From Ruthenibacterium sp. (GTDB lineage: Bacteria > Bacillota > Clostridia > Oscillospirales > Ruminococcaceae), in NCBI GenBank assembly GCA_020025235.1, contig JAHHSL010000012.1, positions 1-41,456 of the forward strand: DNA of 41,456 bases. The letters run 5' to 3'. Below, in pieces: positions 23,993 through 32,100 of the stretch. The notes below the pieces were generated by a model, which made no database searches, was not told the DNA's origin, and worked only from the letters and a program-made list of their open reading frames with translations. The translations under genes were made by a program, and so were the position numbers. How positions within the stretch are numbered: position 1 is the stretch's first letter; each line of letters starts with the position of its first letter.

Positions 23993-24412
23993 ATGATGAA
24001 ACAAGAAAAATCCTGCGGAGCGATCTGCTATCTGTATGAAAACGGGCAGCCGCTGATTTTGGTGATCCGCCACCGGTACGGCGGGCACTGGGCATTCCCG
24101 AAAGGGCATGTGGAAGCGGGCGAAACCGAAGAGCAGACGGCGATGCGCGAAGTGCGCGAAGAAACCGGCGCGCGGATCGACATTGTATCGGGCTACCGCG
24201 AGGTGACAAGCTATTCACCCGCGCGCGGCGTGATGAAGGATGTGGTGCTGTTTGCCGCGCACATCACGGGCGGCATGCTGCGCCCGCAGCCGGAAGAAGT
24301 GCGCACGGTAAAGCTGCTTCCGTACGAGCAGGCCATGCGCCGGCTGACCTATCCGGCCGACCGGGATCTGCTGGAAAAAGCAAAAAAAATAATTTTTTCA
24401 GAAAACCGTTGA
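23993..24412 (+). CDS. Nudix hydrolase (Ap4A pyrophosphatase-like)
   Basis: A 139-residue Nudix hydrolase. The Nudix box is complete: G-H-V-E-A-G-E-T at residues 39-46, then R-E-V-R-E-E-T-G-A, matching GX5EX7REUXEEXGU. The N-terminus SCGAICYLYENG and the W-A-F-P-K-G-H lead-in are typical of the bis(5'-nucleosyl)-tetraphosphatase group, so Ap4A or related nucleotides are probable substrates, but this is not certain. Two adjacent ATG codons are possible (23993 and 23996); GAGG is closer to ideal spacing for the second. The stop codon overlaps the -35 element of the tRNA-Arg promoter. It is divergent from the NERD-like gene. Confidence 0.9.
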   Translation: MMKQEKSCGAICYLYENGQPLILVIRHRYGGHWAFPKGHVEAGETEEQTAMREVREETGARIDIVSGYREVTSYSPARGVMKDVVLFAAHITGGMLRPQPEEVRTVKLLPYEQAMRRLTYPADRDLLEKAKKIIFSENR

Positions 24413-24437
24413 CAAACCCGTGATCGTGTGTTATCAT
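24409..24437 (+). promoter_or_regulatory. Sigma-A promoter of tRNA-Arg
   Basis: -35 TTGACA (24409-24414) overlapping the Nudix stop codon, 17-nt spacer, -10 TATCAT (24432-24437). Confidence 0.88.
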
Positions 24438-24487
24438 ATGTCTTGCGCTTCGGAAATAACGCAAGCGTGCCAAACAAATCAATATGT

Positions 24488-24564
24488 GCGCTGATAGCTC
24501 AGCTGGATAGAGTGACTGGCTACGAACCAGTAGGCCGGGGGTTCGAGTCCCTTTCAGCGCACCA
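24488..24564 (+). tRNA. tRNA-Arg (anticodon ACG)
   Basis: A 77-nt tRNA with encoded CCA. Acceptor GCGCTGA (24488-24494) pairs with TCAGCGC (24554-24560); discriminator A, then CCA. The anticodon stem ACTGG/CCAGT encloses the loop CTACGAA with anticodon ACG (24522-24524), where A34 is expected to be edited to inosine. The T loop GTTCGAG is canonical. It has its own promoter and terminator. Confidence 0.97.
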
Positions 24565-24576
24565 GTTTTTTGGCAG

Positions 24577-24609
24577 ACGCCGCAATCGAAAGATTGCGGC
24601 GTTTTTTTT
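24577..24609 (+). terminator. Intrinsic terminator of tRNA-Arg
   Basis: ACGCCGCAATC, GAAA tetraloop, GATTGCGGCGT, then T8. Confidence 0.95.
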
Positions 24610-24654
24610 GTTTGCCGTGCGGCAAAAATTTATTGGTATTTTCAGGATTTCGGT

Positions 24655-24683
24655 TTGACGAATCCACTAAAATGTGTTATCGT
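24655..24683 (+). promoter_or_regulatory. Promoter of the mgtE leader
   Basis: -35 TTGACG (24655-24660), 17-nt spacer, -10 TATCGT (24678-24683). Predicted start near 24690, leaving a leader of about 290 nt before mgtE. Confidence 0.7.
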
Positions 24684-24731
24684 AAATTGTGGTATTAATA
24701 GAATGTTAAGGAATGAATGTGAGGTGGGACC

Positions 24732-24830
24732 ATGGACGCCGGAAGTAATGGCCGAAGTAGACAGACGGACGGACAGGAGGACCCTCTCGAACGATACCCC
24801 AAAAGGGATCGGCGCGCTTTTTGTGCATAA
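24732..24830 (+). CDS. Putative mgtE leader peptide (32 codons)
   Basis: An ORF starting MDAGSNGRSRQ with GAGGTGG five to six bases before ATG, inside the long mgtE leader. Its second half has acidic and proline residues followed by a basic end (QEDPLERYPKRDRRAFCA). Acidic/proline leader peptides such as MgtL of enterobacteria sense low Mg2+ by ribosome destabilisation; the similarity here is in composition and position only, not in sequence. It ends 12 nt before the terminator-like structure. Translation is unproven. Confidence 0.35.
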   Translation: MDAGSNGRSRQTDGQEDPLERYPKRDRRAFCA

Positions 24831-24841
24831 AGCGGGATCTT

Positions 24842-24911
24842 CCATTGCAGGCCCGAAGAAGAATCTGTGCGGATAAGCGCAGATCCGAAAATCGGCAGCA
24901 GTGGTTTTTTT
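24842..24911 (+). terminator. Branched terminator-like structure ahead of mgtE
   Basis: CCATTGC (24842-24848) pairs with GCAGTGG (24898-24904, one G-U), directly followed by T7. The enclosed part folds as ATCTGTGC/GCGCAGAT plus a small CCGA-aaa-TCGG hairpin. This is the expected form of a leader terminator, 68 nt before the mgtE start, so mgtE is probably under transcription attenuation. Confidence 0.6.
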
Positions 24912-24978
24912 ATGCCCATTTTTAAGGCCGGTTTGCGGATATCTCTTCGCGGCAGTATTTTGCAGGGAGGGATTGAAC

Positions 24979-26400
24979 ATGATGAACCATAAAGGCGAAA
25001 ATTCCGAAAACACAGTGGTGAACCAGCATCCGGATTATAATCAGGAGCTGACGCAGCTTGTAAAAAGCGGGATTTCCCCGAAGGCGCTCAAGGAGCGTCT
25101 TTCGGATTACCACGAAAACGATATCGCGGAAGCATTGGAAGAAATGAACCGCGAGGACCGCATGAAGGTCTACCGGATCCTTGACGCAGAGGAACTGGCG
25201 GACGTCATGGAATACGTCGAAGAGCCCGTTGAATTTATGAACGAGCTTTCGATGCGCAAGCGCATTGACATTCTTTCCAATATGGAATCCGTCAGCGCTG
25301 CGGAATACCTGAAGGAACTGGAAAAAACCGAACGCTCCACGCTGCTGGAGCTTCTGCCCGAGGACGTGCGGGAAGATATCGCGTTGATGCTTTCGTTCGA
25401 TGAGGACGAGATCGGCAGTGTCATGTCCACGAATTATATCGAAATCGACAGCGACCTTACCGTAAAAGAGGCCATGCACGCGCTGGTGGCCCAGGCGGCG
25501 GAAAACGACAATATCTCCACGATCTATGTGGTGGATGAAAAGGGCACGTTTTACGGCGCGATCGGGCTGAAGGATCTGATCATCGCGCGCGAGACGACGC
25601 CGCTGCTCACGCTGATCGCGACTTCGTATCCGTATCTGTATGCGCACGAGCAGATCGATGACTGCGTTGAGCGCATCAAAAATTATTCCGAGGATTCGAT
25701 CCCTGTTCTGGATGACGACAACAAGCTGCTCGGCGTCATCACCGCACAGGACTTCATCCAGGTCGTCGATGACGAAATGGGCGAGGACTACGCGATGCTG
25801 GCAGGTCTTTCTGCCGAAGAGGATCTGAACGAACCGATCTGGCAGAGCGTGCGCAAGCGTCTGCCGTGGCTGTTCATCCTGCTGGGGCTGGGCCTTGTGG
25901 TTTCCAGCGTTGTGGGCATGTTTGAGGCCGTTGTGGCACAGCTTACGCTTGTCATCTGCTTCCAGTCGCTGATTCTGGATATGGCGGGCAACGTCGGCAC
26001 GCAGTCGCTGGCTGTCACGATCCGTGTGCTTATGGATGAAAAGCTGGACGGCAGGGATAAATGGATGCTGGTGCTCAAAGAAGCGCGCGTCGGCCTCATC
26101 AACGGCCTGCTGCTGGGCGTTTCTTCGTTTGCACTGGTGGGCGGATATATCTATCTGTTCAAAGGGCATGAACTGGGCACGGCATTTGCGGTTTCGGGCT
26201 GCATCGGCGCAGCCATGATGCTTTCGATGCTGCTTTCCAGCATCGTCGGCACGTCGATCCCGCTGTTCTTTAAAAAGATCCATGTCGACCCCGCCGTTGC
26301 ATCCGGCCCGCTGATCACCACGATCAACGACCTTGTTTCGGTCGTCACCTACTATGGCCTGACATGGCTGTTCCTGATCCAGTTCGTGGGGTTGGGCTGA
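24979..26400 (+). CDS. mgtE: Magnesium transporter MgtE
   Basis: A Mg2+-gated Mg2+ channel of the inner membrane, 473 residues. Order of parts: the helical N domain (about 20-150, with KALKERLSDYHENDIAEALEE cut here as two familiar segments LKERLSD and DIAEALEEM), a pair of CBS domains (about 155-275; MSTNYIEIDSDLTVKEAM and VITAQDFI) that bind Mg2+ in the closed state, then a plug helix and five membrane helices (about 300-473). The last helices hold GNVGTQSLAVTIR and PLITTINDLVSVVTYYGL, whose Asp belongs to the pore selectivity site. Start ATG at 24979 has GGGAGG eight bases upstream; an in-frame GTG at 24901 lies within the leader terminator. Its long structured leader suggests Mg2+ control of expression. 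Confidence 0.95.
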   Translation: MMNHKGENSENTVVNQHPDYNQELTQLVKSGISPKALKERLSDYHENDIAEALEEMNREDRMKVYRILDAEELADVMEYVEEPVEFMNELSMRKRIDILSNMESVSAAEYLKELEKTERSTLLELLPEDVREDIALMLSFDEDEIGSVMSTNYIEIDSDLTVKEAMHALVAQAAENDNISTIYVVDEKGTFYGAIGLKDLIIARETTPLLTLIATSYPYLYAHEQIDDCVERIKNYSEDSIPVLDDDNKLLGVITAQDFIQVVDDEMGEDYAMLAGLSAEEDLNEPIWQSVRKRLPWLFILLGLGLVVSSVVGMFEAVVAQLTLVICFQSLILDMAGNVGTQSLAVTIRVLMDEKLDGRDKWMLVLKEARVGLINGLLLGVSSFALVGGYIYLFKGHELGTAFAVSGCIGAAMMLSMLLSSIVGTSIPLFFKKIHVDPAVASGPLITTINDLVSVVTYYGLTWLFLIQFVGLG

Positions 26401-26422
26401 TCTGCGGTTTTAAGTTTTGATG

Positions 26423-26455
26423 AAAACAGTCTCCGGATCAAGGAGACTGTTTTTC
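26423..26455 (+). terminator. Intrinsic terminator of mgtE
   Basis: AAAACAGTCTCC, 7-nt loop, GGAGACTGTTTTT. Confidence 0.92.
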
Positions 26456-26513
26456 GTTGCAGGAAAAAACGGGTGCAGTGCGGCGCCCGGATTCCGGAAA
26501 AGGAGGATGGAAC

Positions 26514-27353
26514 ATGAAGCTGGCGGTTCTGAGCGGCAAGGGCGGCACGGGAAAAACCTTTCTGGCGGTAAATCTTGCGGCAACGGCGCAAAACGCCGTG
26601 TATGTGGACTGCGATGTGGAAGAGCCGAACGGCAGGCTTTTTTTGAAGCCGCAGGACGTACAGATACAGACGGTGTACAAAACACTGCCCGTCTTTGATG
26701 CACAGCGGTGCACGCGCTGCCGCAGATGTGTGGATTTCTGCCGCTTCAACGCGCTTGTCTGCCTGAAAAAAGGCGTGAAGGTGTTTGCGGACGTCTGCCA
26801 TTCGTGCGGGGGCTGTGCGATCGTATGCCCGGACGGTGCGGTCACGGAAGAACAGCACCGCATCGGCGTGGTGGAACAGGGCACGGCGGGCACGGTGCAC
26901 GTCATTACCGGCGTGCTCGATCACGGGCAGGCGTCGGGCGTGCCGGTCATCGAACAGGCGCTTCGGTGCGCGGAAGGAACTGCGGCGCCCCTGACGGTCA
27001 TCGACTGCCCGCCGGGCAGTGCGTGTCCGGTGGTGGAAAGCATTGCGGACGCCGATTACTGCATCATCGCGGCGGAGCCGACGGCATTCGGCTTCCATAA
27101 CTTCAAAATGGTGCACGAGCTTGTCACGCTGCTCGGGCGGCCGTGCGGCGTTGTCATCAATAAGCAGGATGCTCCCTATGAGCCGCTGGAGCGCTTTTGT
27201 GCTGAGCACGGCACCGAGATTTTGCTGCGCATCCCGTACAGCGAAAAAACGGCCGCGCTGTGCGCGCAGGGCGCAGTGGCAAGCCGTCAGGATGAAGAGA
27301 CGGCGCAGCTGTTCCGTGCGCTGCTTGCAAAGATCGGAGGCGCGGCAACATGA
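26514..27353 (+). CDS. MinD-superfamily ATPase with inserted ferredoxin domain (1)
   Basis: A 279-residue P-loop ATPase of the COG1149 type: a MinD/Mrp fold with a two-cluster ferredoxin inserted after the first strands. The deviant Walker A is SGKGGTGKT (residues 7-15), followed by VDCDVEEPN as the switch I-type motif. Residues 63-105 hold CTRCRRCVDFC and CHSCGGCAIVC, eight cysteines for two 4Fe-4S clusters, and IDCPPGSACPV is the Walker B region. Proteins of this group occur in anaerobes, usually as tandem pairs, and are thought to act in metal-cluster handling; no reaction is proven. Start ATG at 26514 has AGGAGG. The downstream paralogue overlaps it by four bases (ATGA), so they are coupled. 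Confidence 0.9.
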   Translation: MKLAVLSGKGGTGKTFLAVNLAATAQNAVYVDCDVEEPNGRLFLKPQDVQIQTVYKTLPVFDAQRCTRCRRCVDFCRFNALVCLKKGVKVFADVCHSCGGCAIVCPDGAVTEEQHRIGVVEQGTAGTVHVITGVLDHGQASGVPVIEQALRCAEGTAAPLTVIDCPPGSACPVVESIADADYCIIAAEPTAFGFHNFKMVHELVTLLGRPCGVVINKQDAPYEPLERFCAEHGTEILLRIPYSEKTAALCAQGAVASRQDEETAQLFRALLAKIGGAAT

Positions 27354-28219
27354 AAAAACTGCTGATTTTAAGCGGCAAGGGCGGCACGGGCAAGACGACG
27401 ACCGCCGCCGCGTTCGTGCGCTTTTCCGGCGCAAAGGCGGCTGCGGACTGCGACGTGGACGCGCCGAACCTGCACCTTGTCGTGCCGGTGGATGCACCGG
27501 CGCAGAACAGTGACTTTTTCGGTTCGGAAAAAGCGCACATCGACCCTGAAAAATGCATCGGGTGCGGGGAATGTGCCCGCGCGTGCCGTTTTCATGCGAT
27601 CGAAAAGACCGCGGCCGGCGTATATGCCGTGAAGGAATATGCGTGCGAAGGCTGCGGCGTGTGCGAAGCCGTGTGCCCGCAGGGCGCGCCCGCGCTCGGG
27701 CAGGACGCCGCGGGCACGCTTACCTTATATAACGGGCAGACGGTGCTTTCCACGGCAAAGCTGAAAATGGGGCGCGGCAATTCGGGCAAGCTTGTCACGG
27801 CGGTGAAAAACGCCATGGCGCGCACCGCATCGGGCGTGCCGTTTGCCGTCATCGACGGTTCGCCGGGCATCGGCTGTCCGGTCATCGCATCGGTGAGCGG
27901 CGTGGATCTTGTGCTGATCGTGGCGGAACCGTCCGTATCGGGCATCAGCGATCTGGAACGCATTCTGCAGACGGCGCAGATCCTCGGCACACACACGGCG
28001 GTATGCGTCAACAAATACGATCAAAGCCCCGAAAACGCGCAGCGCATCGAGCAGCTGTGCGCACAGCGCGATATTCCGTTTGTGGGGAAGATCCCGTATG
28101 ACAAAAGCGCTTCGGCAGCGGCAAATGCAGGCATCAGCGTGGCGGATATCGACTGTCCCGCACATGACGCCCTGTATCAGGTATACAAAAACACCATGAC
28201 CGTTCTGGACGCCCTGTAA
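27350..28219 (+). CDS. MinD-superfamily ATPase with inserted ferredoxin domain (2)
   Basis: A 289-residue paralogue of the preceding protein with the same order of parts: Walker A SGKGGTGKTTT, DCDVDAPNLHL, two ferredoxin motifs CIGCGECARAC and CEGCGVCEAVC, and Walker B DGSPGIGCPV. Each keeps all eight cysteines, so both probably carry two 4Fe-4S clusters, and the pair likely forms a heterodimer like other MinD/Mrp ATPases. The start overlaps the first gene's stop by four bases. The MATE gene starts 46 nt later. A typical NifX/NafY-type partner of this pair is not present here. Confidence 0.9.
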   Translation: MKKLLILSGKGGTGKTTTAAAFVRFSGAKAAADCDVDAPNLHLVVPVDAPAQNSDFFGSEKAHIDPEKCIGCGECARACRFHAIEKTAAGVYAVKEYACEGCGVCEAVCPQGAPALGQDAAGTLTLYNGQTVLSTAKLKMGRGNSGKLVTAVKNAMARTASGVPFAVIDGSPGIGCPVIASVSGVDLVLIVAEPSVSGISDLERILQTAQILGTHTAVCVNKYDQSPENAQRIEQLCAQRDIPFVGKIPYDKSASAAANAGISVADIDCPAHDALYQVYKNTMTVLDAL

Positions 28220-28265
28220 AGCGGGCGCGCCGGTGCGGCATGGCGAAAGGATGGAAAAGAAAAGA

Positions 28266-29636
28266 ATGAAACAATCAAAAGAAAGAAACGGCATGACCGA
28301 CATGACGACCGGCAGCCCGGCAAAACTGATCCTCTCATTTGCTGTTCCGCTTTTGATCGGCAACCTGTTCCAGCAGCTGTATAATATGGTGGACAGCGTG
28401 ATCGTCGGTCGGTTTGTCGGCAAAACCGCGCTGGCGGCGGTGGGCGCTTCGTTCCCGGTGATCTTTCTGCTGTTCAGCCTGTTCCTCGGCGTGGGCATCG
28501 CGGCAATGATCCTCATCAGCCAGTATTACGGCGCGGGCGACACCAAAAGCGTGCAGGATACCGTGGATACGCTGTATACGATGTTTATTACGGCGGCGGT
28601 CCCGATCGCCGTGGCCGGCATCCTCATCAGCAAGCCGATCATCCGCCTTATGGCGGTGCCGGCGGATACGTTCGATCAGTGCTGGATCTATATGGTCATC
28701 ATTTTCGGCGGGATGATCGGTTCGTTCGGCTATAACGCCAACGCCGGGATCCTGCAGGGGCTGGGCGACAGCCGCACGCCGCTTTTGTTCCTGATTATCT
28801 CCAGCATGCTGAACGTGGTGCTCGATCTTGTGTTCGTGGTGGTGTTCCACTGGGGCGTCGCGGGCGTTGCGATCGCAACCGTCATCGCGCAGATCTTCAG
28901 CTGGGTGTTCGGCATTTTCTACATCAATAAAAAATATCCGCAGATCCATATCGATCCGCTCAAATTCCGCTTTAAAAAGGAGCTTGCCGGCAAGATCCTG
29001 AAGCTGGGTCTTCCCACCGCAGCCGAACAGGCGATGTTCAGCTGCGGCATCATGGCGCTGCAGCGTCTGATCAACGGGTACGGCTCGGCGTTCATGGCGG
29101 CGTTCAACAGCGCGGGCAAGCTGGATACGTTCATGTTCATGCCGATCCAGAGCTTTGCCACCGCGGCAACGACCTTTGTGGGGCAGAACATCGGTGCAAA
29201 CCGGTACGACCGTGTGCACCGCGGCACGCGCGATACGCTGCTTTTGTGCTGCGGGACAAGCGTTGCGCTGGCGGTGCTGCTGCTGCCGGTGGGGCGGCTG
29301 TGCATGCGGCTGTTCACGACCGATGCGGCGGTGATCGAATTCGGCTACGGCTATCTTGTGCGCGTGCTGCCGTTCTACTGGCTGCAGGCGATCATGTTCG
29401 TGTTCAACAGCATCATGCGCGGCGCGGGCGAAGTCCGCGTGCCGATCCTTTCCACTGTGTGCGGGCTGTGGATCGCGCGTCTGCCGGCGGCGTATCTGCT
29501 GGCGCACTACTGCCAGCCGGTCGATCTGTATTTCTGCTATGCGATCGGCTGGACGCTCGGCATTTTGGTCAGCGTGCCGTATTATCTGACCGGACGCTGG
29601 AAAAACAAATCGCTGGTCGGTGCAAAAAAAGAATGA
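28266..29636 (+). CDS. MATE family efflux transporter
   Basis: A 456-residue multidrug/toxin exporter of the MATE family, which uses Na+ or H+ gradients. The start region DMTTGSPAKLILSFAVPLL followed by FQQLYNMVDSVIVGRFVG is the family's N-terminal signature. Twelve hydrophobic segments in two pseudo-symmetric halves are visible, and the second half begins near KLGLPTAAEQAMFS. SFATAATTFVGQNIGA is another family hallmark. Start is uncertain: ATG codons at 28251, 28266 and 28293 and a GTG at 28233 are in frame; AAAGGATGG best serves 28266. It may share a transcript with the two ATPase genes (46-nt gap, no terminator between). Substrate unknown. Confidence 0.92.
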   Translation: MKQSKERNGMTDMTTGSPAKLILSFAVPLLIGNLFQQLYNMVDSVIVGRFVGKTALAAVGASFPVIFLLFSLFLGVGIAAMILISQYYGAGDTKSVQDTVDTLYTMFITAAVPIAVAGILISKPIIRLMAVPADTFDQCWIYMVIIFGGMIGSFGYNANAGILQGLGDSRTPLLFLIISSMLNVVLDLVFVVVFHWGVAGVAIATVIAQIFSWVFGIFYINKKYPQIHIDPLKFRFKKELAGKILKLGLPTAAEQAMFSCGIMALQRLINGYGSAFMAAFNSAGKLDTFMFMPIQSFATAATTFVGQNIGANRYDRVHRGTRDTLLLCCGTSVALAVLLLPVGRLCMRLFTTDAAVIEFGYGYLVRVLPFYWLQAIMFVFNSIMRGAGEVRVPILSTVCGLWIARLPAAYLLAHYCQPVDLYFCYAIGWTLGILVSVPYYLTGRWKNKSLVGAKKE

Positions 29637-29646
29637 TCCAAACACA

Positions 29647-29684
29647 AAAGAGCCTGTCCCCGCTGCGGGGGCAGGCTCTTTTTG
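29647..29684. terminator. Intrinsic terminator of the MATE gene
   Basis: AAAAGAGCCTGTCCCC, short loop, GGGGGCAGGCTCTTTTT, 10 nt after the stop. The flanking A and T tracts make it usable in both directions. Confidence 0.93.
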
Positions 29685-29770
29685 CATGCGGCGGCGCACG
29701 GGAAAACCGGCAGAAGGAAACGCGCGGCGCGGACACTGCATGCCGGTGCGGCATGGGAAAGCTTCGGGGC

Positions 29771-29802
29771 AAAAAATAAGGGCGCATCCGAAGATGCGCC
29801 CT
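29771..29802 (-). terminator. Intrinsic terminator of argS operon
   Basis: AGGGCGCATC, tetraloop, GATGCGCCCT then ATTTTTT on the minus strand, 20 nt after the argS stop. Confidence 0.92.
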
Positions 29803-29822
29803 CTGTCCCGGTGCGGCAAGGC

Positions 29823-31592
29823 TTACATGCTTTCCGGCACGGTGATTTTCAGCAGGGTCAGGGCATTGGCGATGACCGTCTTTGCGGCGGTGCAAAGCGC
29901 AATGCGCGCCTGACAGATATTTTCCTCTGCGCCCATGACGCGGCAGGAGTTATAGAACTTGTGATAGCGGTTCGCAAGCTCGGTGACATAGCGGGTGATG
30001 CGCGCGGGGTCATAGCTCTTTGCGGCGGAGATGATCTCGCCGGGGAAATCCGCGATGTGGCGGATCAGCTCTTTTTCGGCGGGCTCGGAAAGCAGCGTCA
30101 GGTCGGCGTTTTCCGCACCGGCAAAGTGCACGCCCTCGTCCGCCAGCTTTTTCAGGATGCTGCAGATGCGCGCGTGTGCATACTGGACATAGTACACGGG
30201 GTTGTTGCTGTCCTGCGCAATGGCAAGGTCCATGTCGAAATCCATGACGCTGCCCGGCTCGCGCAGGTTGAACTGGAAGCGGGCGGAATCAATGGGCACC
30301 TCGTCCAGCAGTTCGGAAAGGCCGATCGCCTTGCCGGTGCGCTTGCTCATGCGGACGGGCTTGCCGTCCTGCATCAGGCGCACGAACTGCATCAGCACGA
30401 TGTCGAGCTTTTCGCCGTCCAGGCCGATCGCATCCATAGCGCCCTTCATGCGTGCCACATGGCCGTGGTGGTCAGCGCCCCAGACGTCGATCGCGCGGGA
30501 GAAGCCGCGCACGGCGAATTTATTGTAGTGATAAGCGATATCGGCAGCAAAGTAAGTGGGCACGCCGTTGGCGCGCACAAGCACTTCGTCCTTGTCCTCG
30601 TCGGTGACTTCGCCGTCCAGACCCTTGCGGGTGACCTTGTTTCCGCCGTATTTTTCCGCATACTGCATCGAACGGTACCAGATCGCGCCGTCCTTTTCAT
30701 AGGTTGCGCCGCGCTCGGCAAGCTTATCGAGCATTTCCTGAATCGCTCCGGATTCGTGCAGCGTCGTTTCGCTGAACCACTTGTCATAGTACACGCGGTA
30801 CTTTGCCATATCGTCCTTCAGACCCTGTACGTTGATCGGCAGGGCGTAATCGACGATCGCCTTTTTCAGCTCCTCGAAATCGGCGTCCACATAGCGGTCG
30901 CCGTTCCGGTCGGCAAATTTCTGCGCCAGGACGCGGATGTCCTCGCCCTGATAGCCGTCCTCGGGGAACGGCACGGCGTCTTCGCCCTTGAAGATCTGCA
31001 GATAGCGGGTGGCAAGGCTCTTGCCGAATTTCATGATCTGGTTGCCGGCGTCGTTGATGAGAAATTCGCGCGTGACGTCATAGCCTGCCCAGTCCAGCGC
31101 CGCGGCAAGGCAATCGCCCAGAGCGCCGCCGCGCGCATTGCCCAGATGCATCGGGCCGGTGGGGTTTGCGGAAACAAATTCCACGTTGATCTTTTCGCCC
31201 TTGCCGAAATCGGTGCGGCCGTAGTTTTCGCCTGCGGCATTCGCGGCAAGAACTACATCGGCAAACCATGTGGGGGCAAGGAACAGGTTGATGAAGCCCG
31301 GGCCTGCGATCTCCACACGTTCAAAATGCGTGCCGGAAAGCTCGGGCATGGCATCGACAAGCGCCTGTGCGATCTGGCGCGGTGCCGCGCCGAATACGCG
31401 TGCGCCCGCCATGGCAAAGTTCGAGGCGATATCGCCGTTTTTCGTATCGTTCGGAACCTCCACCACAAAGTTCGGCAGTTCCTTTTCCGGCAGCGCGCCC
31501 GATTTCATCGCGGCGTGTGCGGCGTCCGTCAGAAGCGCGCGGGCTTCGTCCATAGCGGCCTGTTTGGGGTCAAAGAATTTAAAATCCTGCAT
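29823..31592 (-). CDS. argS: Arginine--tRNA ligase
   Basis: A class I aminoacyl-tRNA synthetase that charges tRNA-Arg; 589 residues. The N-terminal Add-1 domain covers about residues 1-110. The HIGH motif is in SANPTGPMHLGNARGG (H-L-G-N). The catalytic fold continues with REFLINDAGNQ, DVWGADHHGHV and the KMSKS-like sequence MSKRTGKAI. The C-terminal DALR anticodon domain spans roughly 465-589 (YVQYAHARI, LANRYHKFYNSCRV). ATG at 31592 has GGAG eight bases upstream; an in-frame TTG at 31598 is too near the site. It is the last gene of ddl-murI-DUF1934-argS, 47 nt after the DUF1934 gene, a neighbour it also has in Bacillus (ywiB). Confidence 0.97.
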   Translation of the reverse strand: MQDFKFFDPKQAAMDEARALLTDAAHAAMKSGALPEKELPNFVVEVPNDTKNGDIASNFAMAGARVFGAAPRQIAQALVDAMPELSGTHFERVEIAGPGFINLFLAPTWFADVVLAANAAGENYGRTDFGKGEKINVEFVSANPTGPMHLGNARGGALGDCLAAALDWAGYDVTREFLINDAGNQIMKFGKSLATRYLQIFKGEDAVPFPEDGYQGEDIRVLAQKFADRNGDRYVDADFEELKKAIVDYALPINVQGLKDDMAKYRVYYDKWFSETTLHESGAIQEMLDKLAERGATYEKDGAIWYRSMQYAEKYGGNKVTRKGLDGEVTDEDKDEVLVRANGVPTYFAADIAYHYNKFAVRGFSRAIDVWGADHHGHVARMKGAMDAIGLDGEKLDIVLMQFVRLMQDGKPVRMSKRTGKAIGLSELLDEVPIDSARFQFNLREPGSVMDFDMDLAIAQDSNNPVYYVQYAHARICSILKKLADEGVHFAGAENADLTLLSEPAEKELIRHIADFPGEIISAAKSYDPARITRYVTELANRYHKFYNSCRVMGAEENICQARIALCTAAKTVIANALTLLKITVPESM

Positions 31593-31639
31593 GTTCAAAT
31601 CTCCTTCGATTGTTTTCCTTGAAAAGACGAAGTACGCGG

Positions 31640-32065
31640 TCAGATGACCGGACGTACCGTGATGTTTACAAAGTTGCGGCTCATCATGGCAGTATCGACG
31701 TCGAGCGTATAGCTGAAATCCACGCTGCCGCCCTGCGGGGTGAGGTCTGCTTCGATCTCATCCGCGGCGATGCCGAGATCCAGCGCGCCGTGGCCGGTTT
31801 CGTAATGGCAGACATGGCGGCGGCCTTTTTCGATGATGAGCTGGCTTGCGGCGGGGCCGAAGCGCAGCATGCTCACGCGCTGCGAGCCTTCGACCTTGAC
31901 GGTGGTGGTGCAGCCGACATAGCCGGTGGCTTCGGTTTCCTGATAGGTGATGAAATAGCTGCCGTTGCGCCGGACAAAGCCGCCGCGCGTCATCAGTTCG
32001 ATGCTGTCAGAATCGCCGTTCTGCTCGATCCTGCCGCGGATCGTGATCAGAAAATCTTCCTTCAT
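31640..32065 (-). CDS. DUF1934 (YwiB-like) beta-barrel protein
   Basis: A 141-residue small protein of the DUF1934/YwiB family, predicted to fold as a calycin-like beta-barrel. Visible family segments are ITIRGRIEQNG near the N-terminus, GSYFITYQETE, TTVKVEG, and the end YTLDVDTAMMSRNFVNITV. The function of the family is not established. Two ATG codons are in frame (32074 and 32065); AAAGGA directly abuts the first, so the second, nine bases away, is the probable start. It lies between murI and argS with gaps of 35 and 47 nt. Confidence 0.85.
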   Translation of the reverse strand: MKEDFLITIRGRIEQNGDSDSIELMTRGGFVRRNGSYFITYQETEATGYVGCTTTVKVEGSQRVSMLRFGPAASQLIIEKGRRHVCHYETGHGALDLGIAADEIEADLTPQGGSVDFSYTLDVDTAMMSRNFVNITVRPVI

Positions 32066-32100
32066 GTGTTTCATTCCTTTACTGTTCGCAAAACGCGGGG

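Noticed and set aside
24684..24978. M-box magnesium riboswitch before mgtE
   Set aside because: I looked for the conserved opening and the purine-rich segments of the M-box and did not find them in order; only function and position of the leader would fit.
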